From assembly GCA_022836615.1 (NCBI GenBank), contig MU405288.1:1-64000 (forward strand): DNA of 64,000 nt, given 5' to 3'. Below the pieces are notes generated by a model. The model did not search any database and was not told the origin of the DNA. It saw only the letters and a program-made list of their open reading frames with translations. The stretch is from Annulohypoxylon bovei var. microspora (lineage: Eukaryota > Ascomycota > Sordariomycetes > Xylariales > Hypoxylaceae). Shown here in pieces: positions 23,805-36,953 of the stretch (the first letter of the stretch is position 1; every line of letters starts with the position of its first letter). The position numbers and the translations under genes are program-made.

Positions 23805-24518
23805 TTAGCAGAGATGCGTATAAGCGGCACCACACGATACCGGGCCAGGTATAAATTTCAAATTCATAAGGCGTAGCTCCGCAGAATCAAAGAGCTGCCG
23901 CCAATTCGCCGAGAAAAGCCGAGAGAAGGCATCCATGCCCGGGACGGCCTCGAGTGCGCATTCGCCATCTCGAAAATTAGCTGGCGGTCGCTGTTCGTCA
24001 TACATAAGTAACACAAGTTCTTCTAGCTGGCTGAACACGGCCATATGCCATATCATATGGGTCTGGGCCTCGAAGTGGAATGAGTGTGTCCAGGAATTCA
24101 TAGACAGGCAGAAACGCTGCAGTCCTCGACCGGCGGGATCCTGCAGGCGGACCGCTTTGAAGAGATCTACTAATCGCATAAATTCCACCTGGCCCAGAAC
24201 CGCGAGCAGGTCCGAAGCGGGATCGAAATACAGGCCGCGTAAAATAGGTTCTCCGAGCTTTGATCTGAAGACGGGTAGGAGGACGGAGAAGTGAGCTCGT
24301 GCTAGCATGCGGGCCTCGAAACATACGGATAAAGCCGCCGGGTTGCTACAATTTGACACCCATTTTGGTACTTCGCCGACGCCGTCAGTAAAGCTCTGCG
24401 AATGCAATTCTACCACACGGGGCTGAAATGATTCATTCCATATCTTAATGCGCAGTTCGGTTGGAAGGGCGGGGAACAGTGTAAATTCGGTCAGCGGCGC
24501 TCGTGAATTCGTAGCCAT
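23805..24518 (-). CDS. 2EXR-domain protein
   Basis: Intronless, 237 aa. The N-terminal LFPALPTELRIKIWNESFQPRVVEL (about residues 14-38) is the hallmark of the fungal 2EXR family, which has an F-box-like opening (LP-E-R-KIW). The middle carries further family features: NPAALSVCFEARMLARAHF and IYFDPASDLLAV-like GLYFDPASDLLAVLG. These proteins are abundant and of unknown function in Pezizomycotina. A possible role in protein interaction or ubiquitin ligase recruitment is inference. The start ATG gives the family-typical short N-terminus. Stop codons of this gene and the Zn2Cys6 gene face each other across 127 bp, so their transcripts may overlap. Confidence 0.8.
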   Translation of the reverse strand: MATNSRAPLTEFTLFPALPTELRIKIWNESFQPRVVELHSQSFTDGVGEVPKWVSNCSNPAALSVCFEARMLARAHFSVLLPVFRSKLGEPILRGLYFDPASDLLAVLGQVEFMRLVDLFKAVRLQDPAGRGLQRFCLSMNSWTHSFHFEAQTHMIWHMAVFSQLEELVLLMYDEQRPPANFRDGECALEAVPGMDAFSRLFSANWRQLFDSAELRLMNLKFIPGPVSCGAAYTHLC

Positions 24519-25013
24519 GCCACTATCAGCTTTAAGGGGTCGGAGACCGACTTCTCTTCGACCTTTATCAACTCAAATATATAATAGAATATTTATTAGA
24601 CGATTCTATCTGCTCCGCACGGCACAGCGCGTAAAGTGCTAACAGTGCCATGTAATATGAAGAGCGCCACAGCTGATAGACAGTTATGCTCAGAAACAAG
24701 GAACAATGGCTTTCGTCGCTTCGAATATTCGTACTTAATTGTAATCACAATCCGACGTACTTGGGAGGGACAATTGTAAAAATATTTTATGTTCACCCTG
24801 TTGATTATAAAAGTTATCAAGTTCGTGATGATCTCACGGTTCATTATGCGAGTCCCTTGTAGGACAATCATGACGCTTATCACGTGACTCGGCAAACGCC
24901 GGTTCATCAGCCCCTTTTTACTTTTCAAGGTTCTTACATAATCTAAGAAATTCCATAACTCCGTACTCCGCGTCAGCCGTCCTTTCAGCTTACCCTTTTC
25001 TAATACTTAACAA
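24519..25013. other. intergenic between two minus-strand genes
   Basis: Holds the promoter of the 2EXR gene and the 3' end of the peptidase gene. An octamer TCACGTGA lies at 24880-24887. It is AT-rich around 24700-24840. No gene is seen. Confidence 0.5.
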
Positions 25014-26745
25014 TCAAAACAAACTCAAAATGATCGCCGAAAGGGATCCGACGAAGGATATAGAATATCGCGCCGAGGCTAAATTCTCGGAGTCTTCTGC
25101 CTGATTGCCTCGGCCAAGCCACTCCTTGAGGTGTGCCAACTTGGCATCCCGAATCTACAGTACGAGAGTTAGCTTGTTGGCATGGCTTCCCGGACATAAA
25201 TCGCTTACCTGATCCATCTGCGGCTTCAAACCCCTATGCTCGATAGATTCGGAGACTGCGTCCTCTGCATGGGCTATATCATCTACCAGTATTACTCTCG
25301 AATGATTCAACAAGTTTGTAACGGTCAAGATGGGTGATCCGATCGCCGCGGTGCGGTCGTATCCGCCTTGGACTATGAGGAGCCTATCTGTTGAGTCGAG
25401 CAAATCATTCGTCATCGCGTATTTCTGTAGGAAGTATTCGTTATCCCTACCGTAATCGGCAGATTTCCAGGCAGCGTTAACGCAGACATCCACATTTCCC
25501 CGAGCAAATGTCTCAGGTAAGACGTTGTTCGACGGGATTGATCGATCGTTTATTGGATAGTAACCGCAGGCAATGTATCCGAAGGCCGGTTGATTATTTG
25601 CTATTTCCCCTGAGCTGGCTTTGGAAATGTTGCTGTTGAACGCGTCGATGCAAGACGAGTCGTTGGTCCACGAAGCTGCAACAAGTGGAATCCGCAATAC
25701 CTCCCCTACGGTCTTCGCATCAAGGGTCTTGCCGATGAGATCATCCAACGGATCCGCGGTCGGGTACATCTCAACCCATGGATAATTGAATTTGGATATC
25801 CCCAAGTAAGTTTGAAGTACTGCCCTGTATAACCTCTCATAGTCTAGAGATGTTGAGTTTCCACACACGTTAAGACCAGGCGTGGCCGAATCGCAAGTAT
25901 TATCTTCCTTTCGTTAGCCTGTCGAATAAATTTCATACGAGAAGGATCACCATACCCGAGACGCACTTCTTAAATGTTAACATTGACGCTTTAATCTTGG
26001 TGAATGCGTCTTTCGATGCGCCAACATATACGTCATTTGCCCATTTCGCGGAGTCGAACTTATATCGGTTGGAGGTAAGGGGGCCAAACGAAGTCAAGGC
26101 GGGCGAAGAGGCGATGGCGCCATGGAACGTATCCGGGTGACGAATGCGCGCCAAAACCGCAAGAAACCCACCGTACGAAGCTACAACCATACATCAGTTC
26201 ACGGTCCGGTGTACAGGCAGCAAGTATGATAGGTACTTACAGCCACCGTAGATCACCTTACTGTTCTTAGCCCCCAGAACCGTACCCTTAATCCAATTGA
26301 CGAAGCTAACTCCATCTTGCAGTACGTTATCCAATGTCAACGAGCTGAGCGAGTCATTCGATATATTCAAAGGGTTATATCCAGGCGGATAGCTTCCGCT
26401 ATTCAAGTCGCCGAAGAAGCGATGCTCGAGCATCGCGACGAGGCCCCCCAGTTTCAGTGCGTAGTCCATAAAGTCGCTGGCATTGATCACCGGCATCCCG
26501 GATTCGGCACTCTGTATGAAGAGAATGGGTCCACCGGGCTCGAAATACCGCGTGTTGAGTTGGTATCGCTGCTTGAACGTCGCCGACCCTGCGTCGACTG
26601 CGTGGTTGATCTTTTGGACGAAGTCTTGCGTGGCTATGCCACTGGTGTTTGAATGGACCCTCGCTGGCGCATGGCGGCCTACGGTTACAGTCGCAAGTAG
26701 GCCGAGAATTATGAGCACCATGTTTACCAATCTAGTAGACAACAT
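25014..26745 (-). CDS. S28-family serine peptidase, probably GPI-anchored
   Basis: Four exons: 26241-26745, 25956-26180, 25209-25903 and 25014-25154; 521 aa. S28 enzymes are secreted serine exopeptidases that cleave after Pro. A signal peptide is seen (LVNMVLIILGLLATVTVG). The nucleophile motif GGSYGG is rebuilt across intron 1 (Ser169). The other triad members are predicted as Asp426 (VQGGYDRTAA) and His455 (DDIAHAEDA). The family's usual NGxxDPW and GxHCxDL contexts are altered in this protein. The last exon, found by splice phase, encodes KEWLGRGNQAEDS and then a hydrophobic C-terminus (FVGSLSAIILSLF), which fits a GPI-attachment signal; the omega site is not certain. Intron 2 (25904-25955) has two nearby possible acceptors; I chose the one that keeps phase with the GTATGG donor. 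Confidence 0.85.
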
Positions 26746-29623
26746 CTTCGACTTAACGATAGTGGATAGCTGATGTGGGCAGCTTCTTGGGAGTCGCTGT
26801 TCGGAGTACGGCAGCAGCGGCTATCTTGAGCTGACCCGAGCTTAAAACTTATTCCATGTATTTGAGCCGGTGTTTGACAAGAACGACACCACTTACATGT
26901 TTAAATCGCTCTTAAGAACGCCTCGGTAGACGATTTGAGGGATGCGGCTTTTCAAACTGATGGACTTAAGGGGTTATGCCCAACTCGGTACGCATATCGA
27001 CGGACATATGGAATAGAAGTTTAAACATCAGATGACAAGTTGTCAAAACTTCGGATGACAGGCAAAATAGGGTTGGAGGTGCGTACCGCCGAGGAATGTG
27101 ACGCTATACCAGAATCTTAAACTGGCACATGTAGGTTTGGTATACCTTCCCCTAAACCCTATAGTCATATCAACAACATATATTGACATATTGATACTAC
27201 GAAGAACCGGATATGGTTCGTGCTCTCTTATGCTCTTTCCGACAGTATTTCTACATGAATTATTATGTGATTCGCCATACTAATGAGAGGTTGGCAGCAG
27301 GATAAAGAACATACCATGAACTCAGAGGTAATAAAACTCGACTTGGAAACGGCCGACCTCATATTTATCTAATTATCGGAATGGGAACACCTAAAGAGTT
27401 TATGTGATGTCTCTTTAAGGTTACCTAACCTTAACAGCATGTTACCCATTTGAATATGTTGATATTCAGCTAAGGTTTCCTATTACGCTTCAGTATTGCA
27501 TTTCATGACAGCTATCCATCTCACCTATCTAAGTACCTAGGTAGGTAGGTACCAGGTCGGTAATATCAAGAACAATCAATGAATAATTCTTCTGTTCGGA
27601 TATGACAGTGAAGGCTACACTTTACTCACATACCTATCAAACTAACTCAGCTTCCATTTATGAATTCTAGACCCGCCTACTTAGCCCGGATGGTGCTGCT
27701 ACTTTCTCTCACAATCAACATAAACTCGGCAACTAGAAGTCTAATAAAAGATTTTAGTAGAATAGAGCGAAGCTAGAAGTCCCTGAGACTGGTACGCGTA
27801 GTGCCTTCTATGTTTCTTGGTCCCCGGACACGGATTGTACCTTTCTCCACTTTAGACGGCCTGGGACCGGGGCTCCGAACACGCCCAGCCCGCACTCCCT
27901 AACATCGCTATCGTGAGGAAGTGGCGAGCCTATTACAGTAATGTGTGGAGAGAACAACAGGAAGCTATACGCTTCCAACTAAAAAAATAAAAATAAAAAC
28001 CTCGGCTTTAGTCGCTCTTTTAAATTATCACAAGTACGAAGTAAAATCGATCGCATCTAGATCTCATGGATGATGTCTTCACCCTGTTAGATGAGACCCG
28101 CATATTGAGGCTCAATAGGTCTGTTTTATTCACCTTGCGACCCATACAGTATCTAAGAAATCTGACTATGAAATGACAGAATAGGTAAATATCATGACAT
28201 TTGACTGATGCGATTGGTTCGATCGATCGTGTATTATTGCCCAGTTCAAACCATGTCTCAAGTCTGTTTCAGCGCATTCCCCCTCGTGCCATATGGCACG
28301 ATGGATCTTGACGTGCATTCGACCAGGGCCCCCCTAGCTACGATCAACCCACAGATTTGTCGCGTTAAAAGGGAATAGAATAAGTTATCGCCAGAGACAT
28401 TTAGCACCTAAATAGCTTAGGTAACGTTTCGAAACCCACCTGATGGCGTACGCCATGAAGGGGGCAGCCCCTATCGACTGATTATGAGCCGACGACGACG
28501 ACTTCAAGTCTGAGAGTTAGGGGCACACATTACGGTATTCGTGAACTACTTTATTACCTAGGTACCTACTTAAATAAAAACAGAACCCAGCTGCTTCAAT
28601 TAAAATAGTTTGTAGATCTAAGTTTTAATAGAAAAATTCACTCTGCAGCTCGTCACCCCCATGTCTTTATAGCACTTATAGCAACACCCTAACACAAACA
28701 CTTCGTGGTCATCATCTCCACCACCACTACCACCGTCATATACAATGGCCGCTATCGACACACAACTCATTACGCGGGAGTTACCGCAGCTCATAGGCCG
28801 CGGGATGAGCCATATGAGCATTATATCAAAAAGAGAAGTCGACCACCGAGCGATAGAAACATTATTAGTTGGTTAGTAACCCCAATTCATATGTAACTCG
28901 TCGTACCCACGACATCATGCTAATATGTCTTTCTCGGATTAGCCCTTACCTGCATTTTCGGTGTCGGGGGTTGGATTTTCTGGATGATTAAGCAAAAGTA
29001 GACTTGTCGACAAGGAGTCGAAACATCGATCGATCCTATTCCGTGTACGGATACTTTGGTTATAAGGCAACGGCGTTTAAGGAGCGGTGGATATGTCACT
29101 TTCCATATCAGGGATGGAATAAAGCAATAAGGATGGATATATCATTAAACTTCGATATGTTTTTAAATGCGCCGCCGGGGATTGGGCTTTGGATATCCAA
29201 CAATTAGTAATTGAATATTGGATCAATGATCCAAGCAACCTATTTCAAAGGACTTACTTCGATGCTATTTACTGATATGGAGCCATCAGTTGCCACTAGC
29301 CCTCAGAGAGTCTACCCTAAGAGTGTCACACAACCCTCAAGAAGTGGCTAGCTAAGAGGTGACAAAATCTAAACGCGAGGGCTTACTTGCTTACTAGGTA
29401 TGTGAAGCACTAAGCCACAATAACACGAAATAAAAAGCAAAACATGGTCAATCAACAAAAAGAAAGAAGAAAAAGACATCAAAATGAGGAATCTACTCAA
29501 CATAAGTTCGAGTCGCCAGTCAAGGAAGAGTCATTAAGGGGAATGAAAAAGAGAAAAAAAGATCTTAAGTTTAGGTAGGTAGTAGATATGATTCAAAAAC
29601 CGGGAGCCGACAGCGTCGATCAA
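26746..29623. other. intergenic, 2.9 kb
   Basis: No gene is recognised; ORFs up to 67 codons are unsupported. A CTAGGTAGGTAGGTACC run lies at about 27537-27553, and ACCTAGGTACCT at about 28556-28567. The right end near 29500-29620 is the 3' UTR of the helicase gene. Confidence 0.5.
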
Positions 29624-32600
29624 TCATGCATCCAAGCCATCTAGTTCTATGAGTTTCGCCACCATTTTGACCACCTCGTTGTCATAAACGTCCGCATGCG
29701 GGTCGTTGACTTTCATCGCAATGATGTTATCTACCATGCCCCTGAGCCTTGAGACCAAAACTCCTATTCTTGCCCAGCCGCGTAGCCTATAAGCGATATA
29801 TAGTTAGTACACTATTGACAACTCAAAGATCACGATATCGCGCAAGAAGTAGCCTTACCGTAGCCAACCATCGACCACCAAGCCCCTCCCAAGAGTATCT
29901 AGCTCGATGGCGCCCGAGAACAAGAGCAGCGTGAAGGCATTAAACGCTACACATAGTCAGCAATCAATAAACTTAAAACCAAGGAAGGTGGCAGAAAGAA
30001 CCTACGCGTAAGATCCCGGATAAATATCTTGCTCGTAGCCATCATATTGAAATACGACAGGAACACCGCGTTCCCGGAGAACCCCTGGTTATCATGCAGC
30101 GTGCTGGCGGGGTGGATGAAGACGCGGCCGTTCTCCTGCGTGTAGTACCTGATAGTGCGGGCCTCGGGGTCTATCTCTACGGCGCCCGACATCGACGTCG
30201 CGAACTTCTTGTCCGGGAACTGAATGCGCGCGATCTGCGGCGTGAATGCAGAGGCCGTTAGAGCACGGACGAGAGATGTAGAAGCTTGGGTGCCTGGGGG
30301 CCGGGTGTCGCGGATGCCGATCTCGGCGAGAGAGGAATAGTATTGTGTTCGCGTGGAGGAAATGTCTGAGAGGGTCTGGTACGAGAGGAAGTTCTCGTCG
30401 CAGAATTGTCGCAGTTGCCGCTGCGGTGTTCCCTGTTCCGCCATCTCGTTCCATTGCTGGTAAGCTCTCAGGTCGGTGAGAAGGTCGCCGTCGCCTTTGG
30501 AAAACTTCATGCGAGCTTCTTTGGCTTCATTGCGCTTATCTGGCGGGGAGACGAAGGGGCTCCTGGTGCTAAGAATAGAGGCGATGGAGACGCTTTCCTC
30601 GAGACACCCGAAGATGGCGCCGTAGATCATGAGCTTTCCGCAACGCAGATCTGCAGGAATCATAGCTAGTTGCTGACCAAGAGCGGTCAACTCCTCGCCA
30701 TCAAGTGCGCCTACCCTTTGTAGCATTTTGATGGCGTTCTCGACGGCAGAAATTGCAGGTGGGGTTGGCGTCCTCCCTAAGAATCCACCAACATCTCTAG
30801 TTCCCATAGCCCGCACGGACAAGCAAAGCTGCTCGAGAGGAACGCGACGTATCTCAGGCTCTGGACGTTCTGCCATTCGTTCTTCAAGGTTTCTGGTGTA
30901 CAATTTATAACATTTTCCAGCCTGTACTCTGCCGGCACGTCCTCGGCGCTGTTTACAGGCGGCAAGTGAAGCCCATGTTTCCTCGAGCTTGCGCATATTG
31001 TTCTGCGGATCGAAGCTCGTCTCCTTGACCTTGCCTGTGTCGATAACGGCAACGATATCATCGATCGTGATCGAGGTCTCAGCCACGTTTGTCGCAACGA
31101 CCACCTTTCTCTTTCCAGATGGCGCGCTCGTAAATACTCTCCGTTGCTCGCGCGTGTCGAGAGAAGCGTGGAGAGGCAGAACATGTAGGGACGACACATA
31201 CTTGAGTTGGTTAACGGTCCGGTTGATCTCGGCGACTCCCGGTAAAAATATGAGAATACCCCCCTTTTTATTGTTTTGGTACAAGTCTGCATCGATGGCT
31301 TTCGCAGTCTCGACGAGCAGGGAATAATTTATCCGGGAGCCCAATCTTTGGATAGTCTTATTGATTGGATCTTGCGCTCCTCTGTCGCCAAAACTCTGAT
31401 CTGTCGAATTCGGCATATCGAACATCCCCTCGTCACGATCACGATCACGATACCTGCCGGTGTCTGCAGTGAAATCTGTCATGCGAATAATATCATCAAG
31501 GTAATAATCCTCGACTGGGAATGTTCTACCAGCGATCTCGACCAACCCAACCGTAAGTCCTTCAGAAGCAAAGTATCCTTTGAATGTGGCCGCATCGAGG
31601 GTCGCACTCATGAGCACGAGCTTGAGGTCTTTTCTCCGTTTAAGGACGTCGCGAATGATGCTGAGAAGGAAATCAGTATCCAAACTTCGTTCGTGGACTT
31701 CATCAATCACTACGTGACTGACGTCGGCTAGTGAGGCAACAACATCATCGGTCCGTCCACCAGAAGTTTGTAGGCGTCTTAGGAGCACACCAGTCGTGAC
31801 GAAAGTGATTTTGGTCTGAGGGCTTGTCTTGTTTTCTCCACGGATGGTGTAGCCCACTTCTTGACCGAGCCTCGAGCAACGTTCATCGCTCACTCTGTCT
31901 GCAAGGCCGAGAGCAGATATTCTGCGCGGCTGTGTGCAAATTATACTAGCGGCGTTTCCGAGACCTTTACTGTAAAGGTCATCAAGTATGAATTGAACGG
32001 ATTGCGTAGATTTGCCAGACCCCGTCTCACCAGCAATGATAGTGACTTGATTCTGCGAGACCGTGCTCACAACCAAGTCTTTCGTTTGCCAAGCAGGTAA
32101 CTTTTGGCGTTGAGCCAGCATCTGCTTCAATGCGGAGTTGCCTTGCCTCTTTTGCCATTCTTCTCTACTACGTATATCAACCGTCCATGATAGCGGCTTT
32201 GGATGCCTCGAAGATTTTCGGCCTACTGGAATAACGTAGCGAGTTTCTGCTGCAGTCGACGCCACCCCTGAAATGTCTCGGAGTTTTCCGGGGTTTTCAA
32301 TTATGGAATTGATGTTCTGCTGAATCCAGTCAACCGCGAAGTAGATCTTCATCGGCTCTTCGCTCAGGGATTCGTTTAGATAAGCGAGCGTCTTCTTGAC
32401 CACGCTAAGCTTAATGTAAGACGGTAGATCTGCTACGACAGCTAAAACGACTTCTGCCGGATACCGTGGTGTCTTCCGAAACTGGGCGTGCGCTTCAACG
32501 TCCTTCTTAGGGCCATTTCTAACAGCCTCGATTCGGATTTGACAGACATCGTCAGACAGTCGTTTGAAGTTCTCGCCGAACACAGACGCAAGGCTCTCCA

Positions 32601-34033
32601 TCTCTTCACTCCAGCACTCCTCCGGTGTACCGGATATGAAAGGTTCTTCGGTGGCAACATTTATCGATGTAGAGCCATTACCACTCGAAAGTAAGAAATG
32701 CTGTAATGCTTCAGCGGTAAAGCCCTCATTTGCACCTTTCTCATCGTAGAGCTTTCTGCACAGTTCGGCCGAGTAGCCCGATTGCGATAGTCGCTTTACT
32801 GCAGCCTCGCGCTTTAGGTCTTGTGTCGCAGCGACTGAAACGCCCGCGCTATAGCTCCCCGGTAAAGCCCATCTGGGGAGGTCGTCCTCGGGAACATGTA
32901 TGAGCAACCACTCCAATGTTTCCTCCCGGTCCTTACACTCGTCAACTGCTTCCTCCGCGTGGCTCTTGCGAAAGCCCGAACCCGTAATTTCCTTGACGAT
33001 AGCTTCTTTCTGGGGATTGGACATCTTGACTCCGTGTGGATTCCATATAACTTCCCGCCGAAGTAGATCCTCTAGTTGAGATCGTGTTTTTCGACCCATT
33101 TCGATCTTCGGAATAGTAGTCCATCCTTTCATCGGATTTCCGCCGCCGCCCCCTGAAGAGGAGGCATTGCTTCGGAGAACTAGGCCTGCCGCACCTGGCA
33201 TATTCCTCGCTTTTTCCTTTATAGCCTCCTGTTCTTTCCGCTTCCTCTCCGCAGTAGCCTTGTCATCTTCTCGCTGCTTCAAAGTAGCGAAGGGATCCGC
33301 ATCGTACATCCACGCGTTGCCCTTCTTCACGTCTTCCTTCTTCAACTCTTCGAATTTCTTCCACAATGTCCTGTAATCCGGAGGAAGCGTAGTGTGTATA
33401 TTCTTCATACTACAAACCCTAAACAGGCCGTACGTGGCCGCGGCATGTCTAGCTTCTAGAGCGGTCTCTTTGGTCACGAGGTCCTTAGAGTCAGGTGGCA
33501 ACTTAAATGGGGGGAGCTTCTGCACCTCCCGAGTCTTGGAGTTCTTAGCACTGAGTTGGACGAAGTATGAAAAGCCTTCGGAATTTCTGATCTATTTTGA
33601 ATGAATTAACTAGGTACACATTGGCAGTTGAGCAAAACAAGCCGCTTACAGGTTGGTAGTCGGGCTTGTCCCACTTCTGCCTTTGGCAATGCTCGGAGAG
33701 CAGGTTCACTGGTAATTTACCGGTCCAGCTTGCTCCTCCGATGATCTGCTTTACCGTCGGTTTCGGGGGACCCAGAGCCTCTTCTGCCGCCGCATCACCA
33801 GATCCGGCATTCTTTCCTCCTGCACCTGAAGAGCCACCCTGACCTCCCCCTTTCTTGTTAGGTTTGGAGTCTTTGGTAGAGTTTGTGAAGACTATAAAGT
33901 CATCATTGGGCTGTGTGGCGACAGGAGCTTTGCTAGCCTTAGATGAGGATGATTTCTTTGATGATGATGCGTTGGCGGTCACAGCAGCCGCCGGAGACGC
34001 CGCCGTGGCCTTCTCCTTGCCTTTCTTCGCCAT
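29624..34033 (-). CDS. DEVH-box RNA helicase, DHX57/YLR419W type
   Basis: Four exons: 33650-34033, 30006-33591, 29859-29946 and 29624-29786; 1406 aa. A Lys/Ser/Gly-rich N-terminal tail precedes a UBA-like segment (about 316-358) and an RWD domain (about 453-555, beginning EECWSEEMESLASVFG). Helicase core motifs are GETGSGKST (649-657, motif I), DEVH (758-761, II), SAT (790-792, III) and QRRGRAGR (1009-1016, VI), followed by winged-helix, HA2 and OB-fold regions. The last two small exons restore a conserved C-terminus (GWLRLRGWARIGVLVSRLRG), confirming the splicing. This architecture matches DHX57/DHX29-like RNA helicases and yeast YLR419W. A link to ribosomes or RNA turnover is inferred from relatives. 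Reading through the third intron gives a false early stop. It is divergent from the aprataxin gene. Confidence 0.93.
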
Positions 34034-34634
34034 GATGATGATAATGATCCATTTGGGGTTCTAAATATGGATCTTATCTGTAATTATCTCATGGTTCTTC
34101 GTATAAAGTAGGAAGGAAGAAACATGAATCTTACAACGCAAACGGTCTAATGAAATAGCGGTTTGCGCCGGAGAATATCCGATTAAGATTTAGTCATACA
34201 GTCTTTATACTCATTTCATACTGTAGGGTGCACTCCACAAGCCACAACCTTTCCCCCCACCTTAAAGATGCGTACTTGCCTGACAAGTACATGGCAAACG
34301 GCGGGGTTTAGAATAGTAGAATAGGAGAGACCTTCTCTCTTACATTATAACTTCAATATCACCATAATCTATGTGTAAATCCATTAAATTCAACTGATGG
34401 ATTATGTTATATTCCTCTAGTCTTTATAGTGACATCTTCAGGCTTTATACATGTTACTAATATCATGAGCCTACGAATGTAGTAATACAACCAACCCACC
34501 GGGTCTATTTTATCACCGAATTACCTATAAACGAACCTATAAACCTACTAAATGCAGACGCCGATAGTAAGCTATCGCCTCCCGACAGCGTCTCTTAGGT
34601 CCTCTACACCTTGATCGAGCCGAGAAACAACAGC
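34034..34634. promoter_or_regulatory. divergent promoter, helicase / aprataxin
   Basis: 601 bp separate the two start codons. The interval is AT-rich in the middle (about 34080-34500). It must hold both promoters. I see no CCAAT box close to either start, and no ORF of note. Confidence 0.45.
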
Positions 34635-35599
34635 ATGCCCTCAACCGACTCAGACCCCGAAGATGCGATCACCAAAGAAGAGATCGCCGGCACGGCACCC
34701 GCGCCAGCAGCAGCCGGTGTGAGCCAAGGCACGAAGCGCAACGCATGTAAGTGGCCGAGACACCTGCACCTCCACCGCCTCCGTTACACCCACCATACCG
34801 CCTCCGTGTAAAGAAAAGCGACTAATAAGCGACCCCATAAGTCACAGAGCTCATGTCGCCCAAGCCCAAAGCGGCCAAAGAAGAGCCCAAGAAGAGCCTG
34901 GCCTCGACGCGCAGCGCCCTGACGCGAACCTTCAAGGAGCGCGACGGCCTCGGCGCCTACACCCACGACCCGGGCGCCTACCCGCCGAGCCGGGTGATCT
35001 ACCACAGCCCCGACTTCGTCGCCGTCAACGACATGTACCCGAAGTCCACCGTGCACACCCTGCTCCTGCCGCGCTCGCCGCTGAGCCGGCTGCACCCCTT
35101 CGACGCCTTCGACGACGGCGCCTTCCTCGCGGCGGTGCAGGCCGAGACGCGGAAGCTCAGGCGCCTGGTCGCGAAGGAGCTGCAGCGGCGGTACGGGCGC
35201 TACAGCGCGCAGGACCGGGAGCGCGAGGCCGTGCTGAATGGAGAGATGGAATTAGAAGAGGGGCAAGAGCTGCCGAAGGGCAGAGACTGGGAGGGCGAGC
35301 TGCTCGTCGGAATTCATGCTCACCCGTCGATGAACGACCTGCACGTGCACGTGATGTCGCCGGACATGATATCCGAGTGCATGCGCCACCGCAAGCACTA
35401 CAACAGCTTCAACACGCCCTTCCTGATCGACGTCGCCGACTTCCCGCTTGCTAAGGACGACCCTCGAAGGCATCCTAAAGAGACTGGGTTTAACAATAAG
35501 GACTTGGTGTGCTGGCGCTGCGGCAGGAACTTTGGAAATAGGTTCAAGCAGCTCAAGGACCACCTGGAGGAAGAGTTTGAGAAGTGGAAGAAAGAATGA
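34635..35599 (+). CDS. aprataxin-like HIT-domain DNA repair protein (Hnt3)
   Basis: Two exons, 34635-34746 and 34842-35599, joined at KRNA|FTELMSPKPK; 289 aa. Aprataxin removes 5'-AMP from abortive DNA ligation intermediates in the nucleus. HIT features: HAHPSMNDLHVHVMS (about 196-210), with His205 and His207. The first His of the HxHxH triad appears to be Asp203, so the triad is D-L-H-V-H. The C-terminal zinc finger is CWRCGRNFGNRFKQLKDHLEEE, using Cys261, Cys264, His278 and Glu282, typical of the fungal C2HE type. The first exon is acidic, Pro/Ala-rich and not conserved. The start is the ATG in CAGCATGCCC; without exon 1 the FTEL segment would be lost. The first half of exon 2 is much more GC-rich than the second half. 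Confidence 0.9.
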
Positions 35600-36270
35600 T
35601 GAGAACTTTAACATATACCTACCTAGGTATGTAAAGCTCAGTGTTAAAAACGAAGTGCTCGAATGAATCATGAAGCAAAGCTATAATGGGGTTATAGAAG
35701 ACCCTAAGTCTCTCACCTACCTCGTTTATCAGTGTACTTATAGCAAGGCGTTATTACGTGGATCGGGACGTTGGACGTTAGACTGTTACACATGGAGACG
35801 GTTTAAGGAACCTAGTCCTAGAGGCGGTCCAAAATCAGTGCCGTATCTTTTTTTTTTCGAAAAATTGCATGAAGAGACCTATGACGAACACCCCGAAAAT
35901 CATTACTAGTAAAAGCCATTGTGAACCACTAAGCGATTGCTGCTTCGGAAGTACGTGTAAAGCTCCATTGTTCATCACCAACGCCATTCCTTTCAGTTAA
36001 CCACCACAAAGCTGCCTCTCCCGTGACATACACGTGTGCCCGTAACCACGCACAGCTCCCGCGAAAGACCAATGTGAATTTGTTCCATAGCAATAAGGAC
36101 ATGGCGGCTTCAGCTCTCCGGAGCACCATGTGTGGTTCTTCTCATACTAATGCGTCGCAAGGCACTTGCTAGTAGGCCTCCAACGTATGAGACGGCCACT
36201 TGGTTATCCTAATCATCCTGTATAGCCCGGATCAGTAAGAGGTTGATTATTCTGGTATATGCATTATGCA
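35600..36270. other. convergent intergenic region
   Basis: Separates the 3' ends of the aprataxin-like and AT-hook genes. It holds CTACCTAGGTATG near 35618-35630. No gene is seen; the 66-codon reading at 35929-36129 is unsupported. Confidence 0.5.
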
Positions 36271-36953
36271 CTAGAGTGGGGAGGGAAATGGTGATCCTAC
36301 CTCTGGATTTGGGACATCATCGTCTTCCGCGGCATCGTCATCATCGGCGGCATCGTCGTCCATTGCGATGTCATCATTGGCAGCCAGATCTAATGTTGAG
36401 AGAAGAATTAGTAAATGTCAAGTAAGCTCTTGTATTCGTAGAAGAATCCCGACAAAGGAATTAAATATAGCGAATGCGTTGAATTCCAACTCTTCATCTA
36501 AGTGGCTAACTCACCTTCAGCATCTTCAGCCTTCTCATCAGACTCTTCGGACTCTTCCTCCTCGGGTTCTACAGCGGCAGGAAGTGAGCTCTTGCGCGGC
36601 CTACCACGTCCCTTGCCGGTGCTAGCGGGTTTGGATGCGGACTTAGGCGTCGCAGCTTTCTTGGGTGTGGCAGTAGCAGTAGCCGCGGCGGAGGCCTTGC
36701 GAGGACGACCTCGGCGACCAGCGGTGCCAGTAGAAGCCTTAGGCGGTGCAGGTTTGGCCTTCTTCACACCACCAGTTCCAGGAGGGCGACCACGGGGACG
36801 GCCTGACGGGGCCTTCTTCTCCTGAGGCGCGATGCCGTTCTTGGGAGGACGACCGCGTCCGCGCTTTACGGGAGCATCTTCAGTATTTGCTACTGCTTCA
36901 GTTGTCGTGCCATTCTCCTTGGCAGCTCCACGCGCTGGTCTTGTGGGTGCCAT
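36271..36953 (-). CDS. AT-hook DNA-binding protein with acidic tail
   Basis: Two exons, 36515-36953 and 36271-36389, 185 aa. Four AT hooks are seen: RGRGRPP (31-37), GRPRGRPP (51-58), RRGRPRK (80-86) and KGRGRPRK (114-121). They are separated by Ala/Lys/Pro linkers, so this is an HMGA-like minor-groove binder of AT-rich DNA. The tail is Glu/Asp-rich (EEEESEESDE, then DDD-rich runs from exon 2). The start is the ATG of MAPTRPARG; an in-frame upstream extension lacks an ATG. Exon 2 runs on to a stop after PNPEVGSPFPSPL, but a GTAGGA just after PNPE could be a further donor, so the last ten residues are uncertain. The gene lies close to an AT-rich tract upstream (about 37410-37470). Confidence 0.82.
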